Assembly: GCF_031569985.1 (NCBI RefSeq)
Contig: NZ_JAMQKA010000020.1
Location: forward strand, 34,760 to 98,759
Source: JAMQKA01 sp031569985
GTDB lineage: Bacteria; Bacteroidota; Rhodothermia; Balneolales; Balneolaceae
DNA length: 64,000 bases
Reading direction: 5' to 3'
The notes under the pieces: model-generated
Databases searched by the model: none
What the model was told of the DNA's origin: nothing
Seen by the model: the letters and a program-made list of their open reading frames with translations, nothing else
Position numbers and translations under genes: made by a program
Part shown: piece by piece, positions 36,943 to 45,825 of the stretch
How positions within the stretch are numbered: the first letter of the stretch is position 1
How the letters are laid out: the number at the start of each line of letters is the position of its first letter

Positions 36943-37758
36943 ATGAGCCAACAAAAATTTCAATCGCAGGATGGTAAAGTCCAGTTGGTGGGCGCCGGTC
37001 CCGGAGATCCCGAACTGATTACAGTCAAGGGGTCCAGGGCACTGGAGACGGCCGACGTTATCGTCTATGATCGTCTGGCCAATCCGGACCTGCTCTCCAT
37101 TACCTCGGAAGAGTCGGAGCATATTTACGTGGGTAAGCGCCCGGGAAAACCCTCCGTTTCTCAAGATCAAATAAACCATATTCTGATCACCAAAGCGCGC
37201 GAAGGCAAAAAAGTGGTCCGCCTCAAAGGGGGCGACTCATTTGTCTTCGGTCGCGGAGGGGAAGAGTGCATGGCTCTGAAGGCGGCCGATATTCCGTACG
37301 AAGTAGTGCCGGGTATCAGTTCTGCGTTAGCAGCACCCGCTTTTGCCGGCATCCCGGTAACCCATCGTAAGGTGGCGCGCTCGTTTACCGTCGTTACCGG
37401 GCACACCATCAAAAAAAGTGATTCTTTTGAAGAGTGGGAACACCTGGCCAAGGCCGATACGCTCGTCATATTGATGGGTATGCGGAATTTGCCAAATATT
37501 ACCGAAAGACTGATTAGTTTTGGTCGAGATGCCGATACACCGGCAGCTGTGATTGAAAAAGCGACCTACGAGTCACAGCAGACGGTTGTGGCAACCCTTG
37601 CTACTATCGCTGATGAAGCGGCGCATCTTTCTTCTCCGGCAACAATCGTTGTGGGAGAGTTGGCTTCAAAAGGTAAAGAATTAAACTGGTTCCAAAAGGA
37701 ATCCATCGAGCAAGAAACGACCACAAATGAGAAATTTGTGACAAATTTTGCAGGATAA
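36943..37758 (+). CDS. cobA: Uroporphyrinogen-III C-methyltransferase (SUMT)
   Basis: 271 residues. SAM-dependent tetrapyrrole methylase: VGAGPGDPELITVKG at the N-terminus, VVRLKGGDSFVFGRGGEE, VVPGISSALAAPAFAGIPVTHR. Makes precorrin-2, the siroheme precursor required by the sulfite reductase encoded just upstream (17 nt gap). Confidence 0.95.
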   Translation: MSQQKFQSQDGKVQLVGAGPGDPELITVKGSRALETADVIVYDRLANPDLLSITSEESEHIYVGKRPGKPSVSQDQINHILITKAREGKKVVRLKGGDSFVFGRGGEECMALKAADIPYEVVPGISSALAAPAFAGIPVTHRKVARSFTVVTGHTIKKSDSFEEWEHLAKADTLVILMGMRNLPNITERLISFGRDADTPAAVIEKATYESQQTVVATLATIADEAAHLSSPATIVVGELASKGKELNWFQKESIEQETTTNEKFVTNFAG

Positions 37759-37769
37759 ATTATTAAATC

Positions 37770-38537
37770 ATGCAGAAGTTAAAAGAACCCATTACATTTT
37801 TACAGCAAAATTTAACACAGGAACTGCTAGATAACCTCAACCAGCAGTTTGAAGAGGCTAGTCCCGAGCGAGTATTATCGTGGGGGTTTCAGACCTTCGG
37901 TTCGGAAATGGTGCTGGGTACGGGATTTGGCCCTTCAGGAGTGTTTCTGATCGATCGTCTTCAAAAAGCAAACATCGATATCCCGATTTTTTACCTGGAT
38001 ACGCACCTGTTTTTTGATGAGACTTACGAACTGCGTGATCGTTTGGAAGCCCGGTATGATATTGATATTACCCGGGTAAGCACTGATCTTTCGCTGGATG
38101 AGCAGGCAGAAAAATATGGCGATGAACTCTGGAACAGGAATCCCAACCGCTGCTGCTATCTACGGAAGGTTCTCCCACTCCGAAATTATCTTTCGGATAA
38201 AAAAGCATGGGTTACTGGTGTGCGTCGCAACCAATCAGAGTCACGCAAAGAGACCAAGATTGTAGAATGGGATCCTGAGAATGAGGTAATCAAGATCAAT
38301 CCCCTTGCAAATTGGACTGGAGACGATGTTTGGGATTATATCCACAACCGGGGTTTGCCGTATAACCCGTTGCATGATGAAGGATATCCCAGTATTGGCT
38401 GTATTCCGTGTACACAACCGGTAGATGCTGAAGAAGAGGAGGGTGAACGCGCTGGCCGCTGGAATGGTTCAGAGAAAACAGAATGCGGCATCCATCTTCC
38501 TACACAGAATTATCAAAACAGCATGACCGGCACTTGA
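37770..38537 (+). CDS. cysH: Adenylyl-sulfate reductase of the CysH family (4Fe-4S type)
   Basis: 255 residues. PAPS/APS reductase fold. The presence of Cys128-Cys129 (RCCYLRK) and Cys211-x-x-Cys214 (GCIPC) indicates a 4Fe-4S cluster and hence preference for APS. The catalytic Cys239 is in KTECGIH. Reduces activated sulfate to sulfite with thioredoxin. Sulfate-activating genes (cysD/cysN or sat) are not in the window. Confidence 0.93.
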   Translation: MQKLKEPITFLQQNLTQELLDNLNQQFEEASPERVLSWGFQTFGSEMVLGTGFGPSGVFLIDRLQKANIDIPIFYLDTHLFFDETYELRDRLEARYDIDITRVSTDLSLDEQAEKYGDELWNRNPNRCCYLRKVLPLRNYLSDKKAWVTGVRRNQSESRKETKIVEWDPENEVIKINPLANWTGDDVWDYIHNRGLPYNPLHDEGYPSIGCIPCTQPVDAEEEEGERAGRWNGSEKTECGIHLPTQNYQNSMTGT

Positions 38538-38540
38538 ATT

Positions 38541-39221
38541 ATGGAAATGTTCCCGATTTACCTTCGACGGCTCGATGAACGCAAAACAGTTCTGATCGGT
38601 GGTGATGAAGAAGCAGAAGAAAAAGTAGAGCAGCTACTGGATCGAAATGCTAACCTCACTGTCATTTATCCGCACATAACTGATAATATGCGGCGTTGGG
38701 CCGACGAAGGACGCTTTGAGTGGCTGGATCGGGAGTACCAGGATGGTGACTTGGAAGGCGCTTTTATGGCTATTGTCGCTGAATATGAGGGCGATCTCAA
38801 TGAACGTGTCTACAATGAAGCATTGGAGCGCAACATCCTGGTGAATGTGATGGATGATCTGCCACACGCTAATTTCGCCTTTGGTTCTATTGTTCGGCAG
38901 GGTCCACTAACACTATCCATTTCTACCAGTGGTGCGGCCCCAGCACTGGCTGTGCGGCTTCGACAGCGGTTCGAGAAAGAGTTTGGACCGGAATACGGGC
39001 ACTTCCTCAAGTTTATGCAACGCTTGCGCAAACCAATGTCCAGGCATCATCCCGACTTCGAATCCCGAAAAAAAATTTGGTATGAATTGATTGACTCTGG
39101 TGTGATTGATTATTTCCGAGAAAATCAATTGCTTAGGGCTTACGAAGAAACAGCAAAAATTGTGGGAAGAAATGTGGTTGATGAAGCTTTAAAAGTGGAA
39201 ACTACGCAAAAAGAAGATTAG
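38541..39221 (+). CDS. Precorrin-2 dehydrogenase / sirohydrochlorin ferrochelatase (CysG N-terminal/Met8p type)
   Basis: 226 residues. NAD-binding start (FPIYLRRLDERKTVLIGGD), then NVMDDLPHANFAFGSIVRQG and ISTSGAAPALAVRLRQRFE, typical of siroheme synthase. Completes siroheme from precorrin-2 made by the SUMT of the same operon. Starts 3 nt after cysH. Confidence 0.9.
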   Translation: MEMFPIYLRRLDERKTVLIGGDEEAEEKVEQLLDRNANLTVIYPHITDNMRRWADEGRFEWLDREYQDGDLEGAFMAIVAEYEGDLNERVYNEALERNILVNVMDDLPHANFAFGSIVRQGPLTLSISTSGAAPALAVRLRQRFEKEFGPEYGHFLKFMQRLRKPMSRHHPDFESRKKIWYELIDSGVIDYFRENQLLRAYEETAKIVGRNVVDEALKVETTQKED

Positions 39222-39342
39222 ATTAACCCCTCAGTTTTCAATAATTAATTTGTATTTATTTAAATGAACAGGAGTGGTTGTAGAATTTGTACACATCCTG
39301 TTTAGCAAAAATTAATTTTTTAAAAGATAATTTTTTTCAAGC

Positions 39343-39678
39343 ATGGCTTATATAGTAGCAGAACCTTGCATTAATTGTAAATACACCAATTGCGCGGCGG
39401 TGTGCCCGGTAGATGCCTTCCGGGAAGGTCCCAACTTTTTGGTTATCGATCCTTTTGAATGCATTGATTGCGACGCCTGTGTACCAGAGTGTCCGGTTGA
39501 AGCGATATATCCGGATGATGAGCTGCCGCTGGAGTGGGAGCACTACATCGACCTGAATGACAAGCTCTCCGAAGAGTGGATGGATCACCTGATTAATGAA
39601 ACAAAGGATCCGCTCCCTGATGCCGACGACTGGGCAGACAAGGAAAAGGAAATTGAAATGATTGAAGGCTGGGATTAA
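39343..39678 (+). CDS. fdxA: Seven-iron ferredoxin (FdxA type)
   Basis: 111 residues with CINCKYTNCAAVCPVD and CIDCDACVPECPVE, giving one 3Fe-4S and one 4Fe-4S cluster as in FdxA ferredoxins, plus a 50-residue C-terminal extension. Last plus-strand gene of the sulfur block, 121 nt after siroheme synthase, so perhaps from its own promoter. Inferred electron carrier to CysI. Confidence 0.93.
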   Translation: MAYIVAEPCINCKYTNCAAVCPVDAFREGPNFLVIDPFECIDCDACVPECPVEAIYPDDELPLEWEHYIDLNDKLSEEWMDHLINETKDPLPDADDWADKEKEIEMIEGWD

Positions 39679-39705
39679 ACCAGTTTAAAAAGTATTAAAT
39701 TAGCA

Positions 39706-39740
39706 AACCCATCGAAGGGCTTACCGTTCGATGGGTTTTG
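39706..39740. terminator. Bidirectional terminator between fdxA and metZ
   Basis: AACCCATCGAA (39706-39716) pairs perfectly with TTCGATGGGTT (39727-39737) around a 10-nt loop, then TTTTG on the plus strand. Lies between convergent genes. Confidence 0.85.
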
Positions 39741-39799
39741 TATATCAAAGGGATTATTAATCCAGCAAAAGTATTAAAGCTCTGTATCTGGTAGTTTCC

Positions 39800-40975
39800 T
39801 TAAGTAGAGAGTGCTTTATCCACATCCGCAATAATATCTTCAATCTCTTCCAATCCCACTGCAATACGCACTAAGCCTGGTGTAATGTTCACAGCGGCAC
39901 GCTCTTCATCGGTGAGTTTGGAGTGTGTAGTAGAAGCGGGATGTGTAGCAATGGATCTTGTATCTCCAAGGTTGGCAGAAAGGGATATCATTGAGAGATT
40001 ATCGAGAAAGTTCTTCGCCCGCTCATATCCACCTTTAATATTGAAAGCAACAACACCACCGCCATCTTTCATCTGTTTTTTGGCTAGTTCATACTGCGGG
40101 TGACTGGGCAGAAAAGGATACTTAACCCAATCCACATCATCTTGATTTTCCAGGAATTCAGCCAGTTTCAGGGCGTTGGAACAGTGGCGATCCATGCGGG
40201 CCGGCAGCGTTTCAAGGCTTTTGGAGAACAGCCAGGCATTAAAAGGAGAGAGTGCCGGCCCGGTATGTCGGGTGAACATCTGCATCTCTTCAATATAGCG
40301 ATCTTTACCAACGATGATCCCTCCAATAGCCCGACCTTGTCCGTCAATAAACTTTGTGGCCGAATGTATGACGATATCGGCTCCGTATTTCATCGGTTTT
40401 TGCAGGTAGGGGGTTGCAAAACAGTTATCCACCACCGTTATAAGCCCATGCTCTTTGGCAAGCTTACACGCCCATTCCAGGTCAATGAGATCGAGTCCTG
40501 GGTTGGAAGGGGTCTCCAGGAAGAGTACACGTGTGTTATCCTGGATCAATGATTTCCAATTCTCGGGTTTATCAATATCAGCATAGGAATAGCTGATTCC
40601 CCAGCGTGGGAAAATAGAGTTCAGGATCTGGTGGCTGGAACCAAACAATGAGCGACAAGCCAGCACATGGTCGCCCTGGTCTAGCAGGGCCGCAAGGCTG
40701 GAAAACACAGCCGACATTCCCGAGGCGGTGGCGATCCCACTTTCAGCCTCCTCCATATTACAGATTTTGGTAATAAACTCATCTGTATTGGGATTCGAGT
40801 AGCGACTGTAGATATTGCCCTCTACCTCACGGGCAAACATCGCACGAGCATGCTCCGCCGAATCGAATACAAAGCTGGATGTCATGAACAGCGGGGTAGA
40901 GTGCTCTCGCTGCTCCGTACGCTCTGTTTGTGTTCGAATTGCCTTTGTACCGGTGTTGTTTTCTGAATCTGCCAT
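39800..40975 (-). CDS. metZ: O-succinylhomoserine sulfhydrylase
   Basis: 391 residues, Cys/Met metabolism PLP-enzyme family. PLP lysine in HSATKFIDGQGR; SRYSNPNTDEF and YLQKPMKYGADIV are typical. Sequence and length fit MetZ, which makes homocysteine directly from sulfide, linking the sulfite-reductase product to methionine. MetB or MetY activity cannot be excluded. Transcribed 20 nt after the OsmC-like gene. Confidence 0.88.
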   Translation of the reverse strand: MADSENNTGTKAIRTQTERTEQREHSTPLFMTSSFVFDSAEHARAMFAREVEGNIYSRYSNPNTDEFITKICNMEEAESGIATASGMSAVFSSLAALLDQGDHVLACRSLFGSSHQILNSIFPRWGISYSYADIDKPENWKSLIQDNTRVLFLETPSNPGLDLIDLEWACKLAKEHGLITVVDNCFATPYLQKPMKYGADIVIHSATKFIDGQGRAIGGIIVGKDRYIEEMQMFTRHTGPALSPFNAWLFSKSLETLPARMDRHCSNALKLAEFLENQDDVDWVKYPFLPSHPQYELAKKQMKDGGGVVAFNIKGGYERAKNFLDNLSMISLSANLGDTRSIATHPASTTHSKLTDEERAAVNITPGLVRIAVGLEEIEDIIADVDKALST

Positions 40976-40995
40976 GAAAATAATGTAAAGCTAAA

Positions 40996-41409
40996 TTATT
41001 GAATCGTGTAACTATGGGTGATCCTGGATGTTTTTTCCAGCGCTTTTGAAACCGAGCAATATTTGTCGATGGAGAGATTAATAGCGCGTTCAACTTTTTT
41101 GGGATCCAGATCTCCCTTCAAGATAAAATTAAGGTGAATGGTTTTGAATTCGGAGTAGGTGTCCGTTTTTTGACGATCTCCATCCACTTCCACACTGATA
41201 TCCTGCAGATCCTGTTTCTGTTTCTTAAGAATCCCGATGATATCGATAGTACTGCACCCCCCAATACCTGCCAGTAGAAGCTGCATGGGACTCATACCGC
41301 CTTCAATCCCCCCGATGGTGCGAGTGCCATCCATACGGATCGCCCCTCCTTCTTCATTTTGTGCTTCCATATGCAGCTCTTCATCCAGCTTGTTGATCTT
41401 AATCTTCAT
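40996..41409 (-). CDS. OsmC-family thiol peroxidase-like protein
   Basis: 137 residues. OsmC fold with two conserved cysteines (GGCSTIDIIGIL and DKYCSVSKAL) that in the family reduce organic hydroperoxides. First gene of a two-gene operon with metZ. Confidence 0.85.
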   Translation of the reverse strand: MKIKINKLDEELHMEAQNEEGGAIRMDGTRTIGGIEGGMSPMQLLLAGIGGCSTIDIIGILKKQKQDLQDISVEVDGDRQKTDTYSEFKTIHLNFILKGDLDPKKVERAINLSIDKYCSVSKALEKTSRITHSYTIQ

Positions 41410-41612
41410 AGAAAATAAGAGTTATTATCAATTCTAATTGCGCCAGCAGGAAGGTAAGAAAAGCGGCTAGTTATGAAAAGAATTCCACCCAAAAAATGCC
41501 GTTTAGATTGTAAAATGAGGCTGGTCACTTAGTTTGTACAACTATTTTGCGTATTAGAAATGAGATAAAGCATAGTGCCGGATCCATCAAATGATCCCTT
41601 TGGAATTACCCA

Positions 41613-41652
41613 GAAAAAAAAGAAATCTACCCGACTATCAATCGGGTAGATT
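41613..41652 (-). terminator. Terminator of the ilv-leu operon
   Basis: On the minus strand AATCTACCCGA and TCGGGTAGATT (41652-41642 and 41634-41624) form an 11-bp stem with a 7-nt loop, followed by TTCTTTTTTTTC, just after the ilvE stop at 41656. Confidence 0.93.
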
Positions 41653-41655
41653 AGG

Positions 41656-42771
41656 TCAGCTAATAGTGGACATCCAGTGATAGATGTCCTCGTGAGTTGA
41701 ATATTGTATACCAGTAATAGTGTCAAAAAGTTTTTTGGCAAAAGGTCCAATTTCATCTTCGTCCGTTACCAGCATATTACCCTGATGGTGAATGGATCCT
41801 ACCGGAGAAATAACAGCTGCCGTCCCTGTACCAAAAACTTCCTCAAGGGTATCCTGTTTGTCTGCCTCAAATATTTCATCGATGGTTATCGGCCGTTCGT
41901 GAACGGGAATATCCCAGTGTTGAGCTAGTTTAATAACGGAATCTCGTGTTATGCCACTGAGGATCGAACCGCTCAGCTGAGGAGTATGGAGTTCACCATC
42001 AATTTTGAAGAAGATGTTCATGGTACCCACTTCTTCGATGTATTTATGCTCATGCGCATCAAGCCAGATGATCTGCGTGAAGCCCTCTTCTTTGGCTTTC
42101 TCAGCAGGTAGGAGGGTGGGACCATAGTTACAGGCCGTTTTAATGAAACCAGATCCACCTCGCACCGCACGGATATACTCATCAGTTGTTGTAAGACTTA
42201 CGGGATTAAACCCTTCCTCGTAGTAAGCCCCAACAGGGGAAGTCATAATCAACAATCGGTATGTTTCGGCGGGACGTACTCCCAAGCAGGCATCCGTTGC
42301 AAACACGAGTGGACGAATATAAAGGGCATTTCCATGTTTTTTAGGTACCCACTCTTTATCAACAGAAATCATCTTCCTTAAGGCCCTTTCAAGGAGTCCT
42401 GTATCCAGTGGAGGAATACACATGCGTTCACAGGAATCATTAAGCCTGTTTAGGTGACGATTCAGGCGGAAAAATCGAACCTGGTCATCTTCACCACGGA
42501 ACGCTTTCATTCCCTCGAAAACAGTCTGTCCATAATGCAGCGTGGACATGGCGGGTGAGATCCTGAGATCATCAAAGGGAATGATCTGTGCGTCTTGCCA
42601 TTCTCCCGCCTTGTATTCCAGGCTGAACATATGGTCGGAAAACACATCGCCAAATCCCGGATTGTCAAGGTCCACTTCATTCACTCTGCTTGTGTTACGT
42701 AGCTGAAGCAGAATTTTTGAAGTGTCGGTATTCGGTTGTTGTGCGAAGTGTTTTGCTGGTGACTGTTTCAT
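41656..42771 (-). CDS. ilvE: Branched-chain amino-acid aminotransferase
   Basis: 371 residues, class IV PLP aminotransferase of the long BCAT type. PLP lysine in GSGFIKTACNYGPTLLPAEK; FEGMKAFRGEDDQVRFFR and GTGTAAVISPVGSI are family blocks. Final step to Val, Leu and Ile. Start overlaps the leuB stop by 4 nt (ATGA). Last gene of the nine-gene operon. Confidence 0.95.
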   Translation of the reverse strand: MKQSPAKHFAQQPNTDTSKILLQLRNTSRVNEVDLDNPGFGDVFSDHMFSLEYKAGEWQDAQIIPFDDLRISPAMSTLHYGQTVFEGMKAFRGEDDQVRFFRLNRHLNRLNDSCERMCIPPLDTGLLERALRKMISVDKEWVPKKHGNALYIRPLVFATDACLGVRPAETYRLLIMTSPVGAYYEEGFNPVSLTTTDEYIRAVRGGSGFIKTACNYGPTLLPAEKAKEEGFTQIIWLDAHEHKYIEEVGTMNIFFKIDGELHTPQLSGSILSGITRDSVIKLAQHWDIPVHERPITIDEIFEADKQDTLEEVFGTGTAAVISPVGSIHHQGNMLVTDEDEIGPFAKKLFDTITGIQYSTHEDIYHWMSTIS

Positions 42772-43877
42772 AAGAAAGTGCCTGGTTGTAAATCAGGATT
42801 TAAATGTTTCATGATTGCACTACCCATTTCTGAGGTGTTTACTAAATATTCTTTCGGAGATTTTGTGTAGATATCTCCTGTACGGAAGCCATCCTCAAGA
42901 GTTGCTAAAATTGCATCTTCGATTTCCTGGGCAGCTTCTTCCATATCCAATGAATGGCGGCAGAGCATTGCAATTGATGCAATGGTCGCTAATGGATTTG
43001 CTTTGTTCTCACCGGCAATATCCGGTGCAGAACCGTGAACAGGCTCATACATGGCAAATTTTTCACCAATGCTGGCCGAAGGCAACATACCGATTGATCC
43101 GGTGATCATCGCAGCTTCATCGCTGAGAATATCACCAAACATATTGCCGGTCAGGATGACGTCAAACTGCTTGGGATAGCGAACAAGTTGCATTGCACAG
43201 TTATCCACCAAGACGTGCTCCAGTTCAATTTCGGGCCACTGCTTGGCGGCTTCTATGACTACTTTTCTCCAAAGACGCGAGCTGTCGAGTACATTGGCTT
43301 TGTCCACCGATGCCACTTTCTTTGCACGGTTAGTGGCCATCTCAAAAGCCTTATGGGCGATGCGGGAGATTTTATCAGTAGTGTACTCCATCGTGTCTAC
43401 CCCGCGTTCCCCATTTTCCGTCTTCTCAATAAGTCGAGGCCTGCCGAAGTAGATGCCCCCGGTCAGTTCACGGAGAATCATGATGTCGACACCCTCTACA
43501 ATCTCCTTTTTGAGGGTAGAGGCATCGATTAACGGTTTATAGACTTTAATAGGCCGCAAGTTGGCGAAAAGATCGAGCTCTTTCCGCAATCCCAGCAGGG
43601 CAGCCTCCGGACGCTTATCCTTGGGCTCATTATCCCACTGCGGACCTCCCACGGCTCCAAGGAGTACAGCAGGTACTTCCTTGCATGCTTCAAGCGTCTC
43701 ATCTGTCAAGGGGCGCCCATAGCGATCGATACTGGCTCCACCGACATCAAAGCTACGTGTCTTGAGCTTATACCCGTGCCGCTTACATACGGCTTCCAGG
43801 ATCTTGATTCCTTCTTTGGTGACTTCCGGCCCAATGCCGTCGCCGGGTAGAACTACTATTTCTTTCGTTGCTGTCAT
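42768..43877 (-). CDS. leuB: 3-isopropylmalate dehydrogenase
   Basis: 369 residues. IVVLPGDGIGPEVTKEG start, LLGAVGGPQWDN, LRELTGGIYFGRPR, MFGDILSDEAAMITGSIGMLPSAS. NAD-dependent oxidative decarboxylation in leucine synthesis. Overlaps leuD by 4 nt. The broad family could also use 3-methylmalate made by CimA-LeuCD, as in other citramalate pathways. Confidence 0.96.
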   Translation of the reverse strand: MTATKEIVVLPGDGIGPEVTKEGIKILEAVCKRHGYKLKTRSFDVGGASIDRYGRPLTDETLEACKEVPAVLLGAVGGPQWDNEPKDKRPEAALLGLRKELDLFANLRPIKVYKPLIDASTLKKEIVEGVDIMILRELTGGIYFGRPRLIEKTENGERGVDTMEYTTDKISRIAHKAFEMATNRAKKVASVDKANVLDSSRLWRKVVIEAAKQWPEIELEHVLVDNCAMQLVRYPKQFDVILTGNMFGDILSDEAAMITGSIGMLPSASIGEKFAMYEPVHGSAPDIAGENKANPLATIASIAMLCRHSLDMEEAAQEIEDAILATLEDGFRTGDIYTKSPKEYLVNTSEMGSAIMKHLNPDLQPGTFL

Positions 43878-44440
43878 GCGATCATTCCTTCTTTTCGTGC
43901 AAATTCAAAAATTCCCCCGGCGTTGACGATATCCGCAACACTACCCAGTGGACGAATCTTGTAGGTTTCGTCCTGGGTGAGATTGCGAACCTCGCGTTCA
44001 GCTGGATCGATTTCCAGTATATCATGGGTCTTTACCTTAGAACTCAGGTCTTCGATGCTTTCGTAGGGAACTACAAATCCACCGTCAACAGAGTTTCGGT
44101 AAAAAATACGGGCAAATGTGGGAGCGATGATCGCTTTGACACCTGCAATTTTCAGGGACGCCGGAGCGTGTTCACGTGAGGAGCCACAACCAAAGTTATG
44201 TCCTCCAATAATGATTTCGAACTCGCTTTCAAACTTGTCTTCTTCCACCAGGGGAATATTTCCCTGTGGAAGCCCGGATTCCGCATCGGGAACCCCGGAG
44301 AGAGCGTATCGCCCGTAAAATTTTCGTTCTTCAGGATCGTCAAGACTATATACCAAGTGTTCTGCAGGAATAATTTGGTCTGTGTCAATATTTTTACCGA
44401 GCACAAACGCTTTTCCCTTTATCGTATCTGGTGTAGACAT
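43874..44440 (-). CDS. leuD: 3-isopropylmalate dehydratase small subunit
   Basis: 188 residues, swivel domain only: VLGKNIDTDQIIPAEHL, GGHNFGCGSSREHAP, IIAPTFARIFYRNSVDGGF. Pairs with LeuC. Likely also serves the citramalate route. Confidence 0.95.
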   Translation of the reverse strand: MSTPDTIKGKAFVLGKNIDTDQIIPAEHLVYSLDDPEERKFYGRYALSGVPDAESGLPQGNIPLVEEDKFESEFEIIIGGHNFGCGSSREHAPASLKIAGVKAIIAPTFARIFYRNSVDGGFVVPYESIEDLSSKVKTHDILEIDPAEREVRNLTQDETYKIRPLGSVADIVNAGGIFEFARKEGMIA

Positions 44441-44463
44441 TAAAACTTTCTAGTGGATTTTAT

Positions 44464-45765
44464 TTAGTTAATAAATGCTCGTGGATCAGTGATTGTACCG
44501 GTGATGGCCGAAGCCGCAACAGTATAGGGAGAAGCCAGATAGACCTGTGCTTGCTTGGATCCCATGCGACCCGGGTAGTTCCGGTTGGTCGTTGAGATAC
44601 ATCGCTCTTCGTTGTTCAGGCGACCAAAGGTATCAGAAGGACCACCAAGGCAGGCTGCACAAGAGGCGTTACCGATATGACAACCGGCGCTCTCGAAAAT
44701 GTCTTGCAGCGTTTTGCCATTCACCTTTTCAGTTTTAAGGCCTTTCTTAATTTCGGTAGTGGCCGGAACGATAAAGGTTTCCAGCTTCAACTCCTGTCCA
44801 TCAATAATTTTGGCTGCTGCCACAAAGTCGGAGAGCTTACCACCGGTGCATGATCCGATATAGGCGCGATCCAGCTCGGTGCCTTCCAGCTCTTCAGCCG
44901 TTGCTTTGTTGTCAGGACTGTGAGGCTTAGCCACCATGGGAACCAGCTTGTCAAGCTGATAGGTATATTCACTGTGATAGTCGGCATCCTTGTCGCTGTA
45001 TACCGGCTCAAACGGTTTGTCTGTACGTTCTTTTACATAAGCTTCCGTCTTTTCATCCGGTTCAACAACACCATTTTTACCACCGGCTTCGATAACCATG
45101 TTGGTCAGTGTCATGCGATCTTCCATGGTCATGGCACTGATTCCTTCACCGCCAAATTCCATCGTGCGATAAGTTGCGCCGTCCACTCCGATATCTCCAA
45201 TAATTTGGAGGATAATATCTTTCGCCATCAGGTAATCGGGCATCTCAGTCCCTTCAAATACGAAACGCATGGTTTCCGGTACCTTTACCCAGAGCTTGCC
45301 CGTACCCATTATGAATGCGGCGTCGGTGTTTCCGATACCCGTGGCAAACTGTCCGAATGCTCCGGCAGTACAAGTGTGAGAATCGGTCCCGAAAAGAACC
45401 TCACCAGGACGAGTGAAGCCCTCCTCAGGAAGCGCGATATGACAAACTCCTTTATAGTTATCAGATCCTACATCATAGTAGTAGGGGAGATCCTGGTCGG
45501 CCGCAAAAGCGCGCAGGATATCGACATTTCGGTTGGCGTATTTGTCTTCGGTAAAGATGTAGTGGTCGGGAATAATAACTAGCTTTTCTTTGTCCCAGAC
45601 ACGGGCATCTTCCCCGAACTCATTTCTGAAAATTGAGATAGAAGGCGGCCCACAAACGTCATGGGTCATTAAAACGTCCACATCGACCCAGACACTTTCC
45701 CCGGGTTCAACCGAAGAGGCGCCACTGTGATTAGCTAATATTTTTTCTGTGAGAGTCATTCCCAT
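44464..45765 (-). CDS. leuC: 3-isopropylmalate dehydratase large subunit
   Basis: 433 residues, the shorter homoaconitase/archaeal-type LeuC rather than the 466-residue enterobacterial type. 4Fe-4S ligands in GSCTGGK and ASCAACLGGPS; DSHTCTAGAFGQFATGIG binding loop. Translation may begin at Met1 or at Met3 (MTLTEKILA); the second fits the family start better. Confidence 0.94.
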   Translation of the reverse strand: MGMTLTEKILANHSGASSVEPGESVWVDVDVLMTHDVCGPPSISIFRNEFGEDARVWDKEKLVIIPDHYIFTEDKYANRNVDILRAFAADQDLPYYYDVGSDNYKGVCHIALPEEGFTRPGEVLFGTDSHTCTAGAFGQFATGIGNTDAAFIMGTGKLWVKVPETMRFVFEGTEMPDYLMAKDIILQIIGDIGVDGATYRTMEFGGEGISAMTMEDRMTLTNMVIEAGGKNGVVEPDEKTEAYVKERTDKPFEPVYSDKDADYHSEYTYQLDKLVPMVAKPHSPDNKATAEELEGTELDRAYIGSCTGGKLSDFVAAAKIIDGQELKLETFIVPATTEIKKGLKTEKVNGKTLQDIFESAGCHIGNASCAACLGGPSDTFGRLNNEERCISTTNRNYPGRMGSKQAQVYLASPYTVAASAITGTITDPRAFIN

Positions 45766-45825
45766 GGTTATTCGAACTCTGTATTTTTAACAGTTTGGAT
45801 TTATATTTTGTAAATCGTTGCGTTC

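Noticed and set aside
44920..45582. 220-codon plus-strand ORF opposite leuC
   Set aside because: Antisense to a conserved enzyme gene, no recognisable motif or start site.
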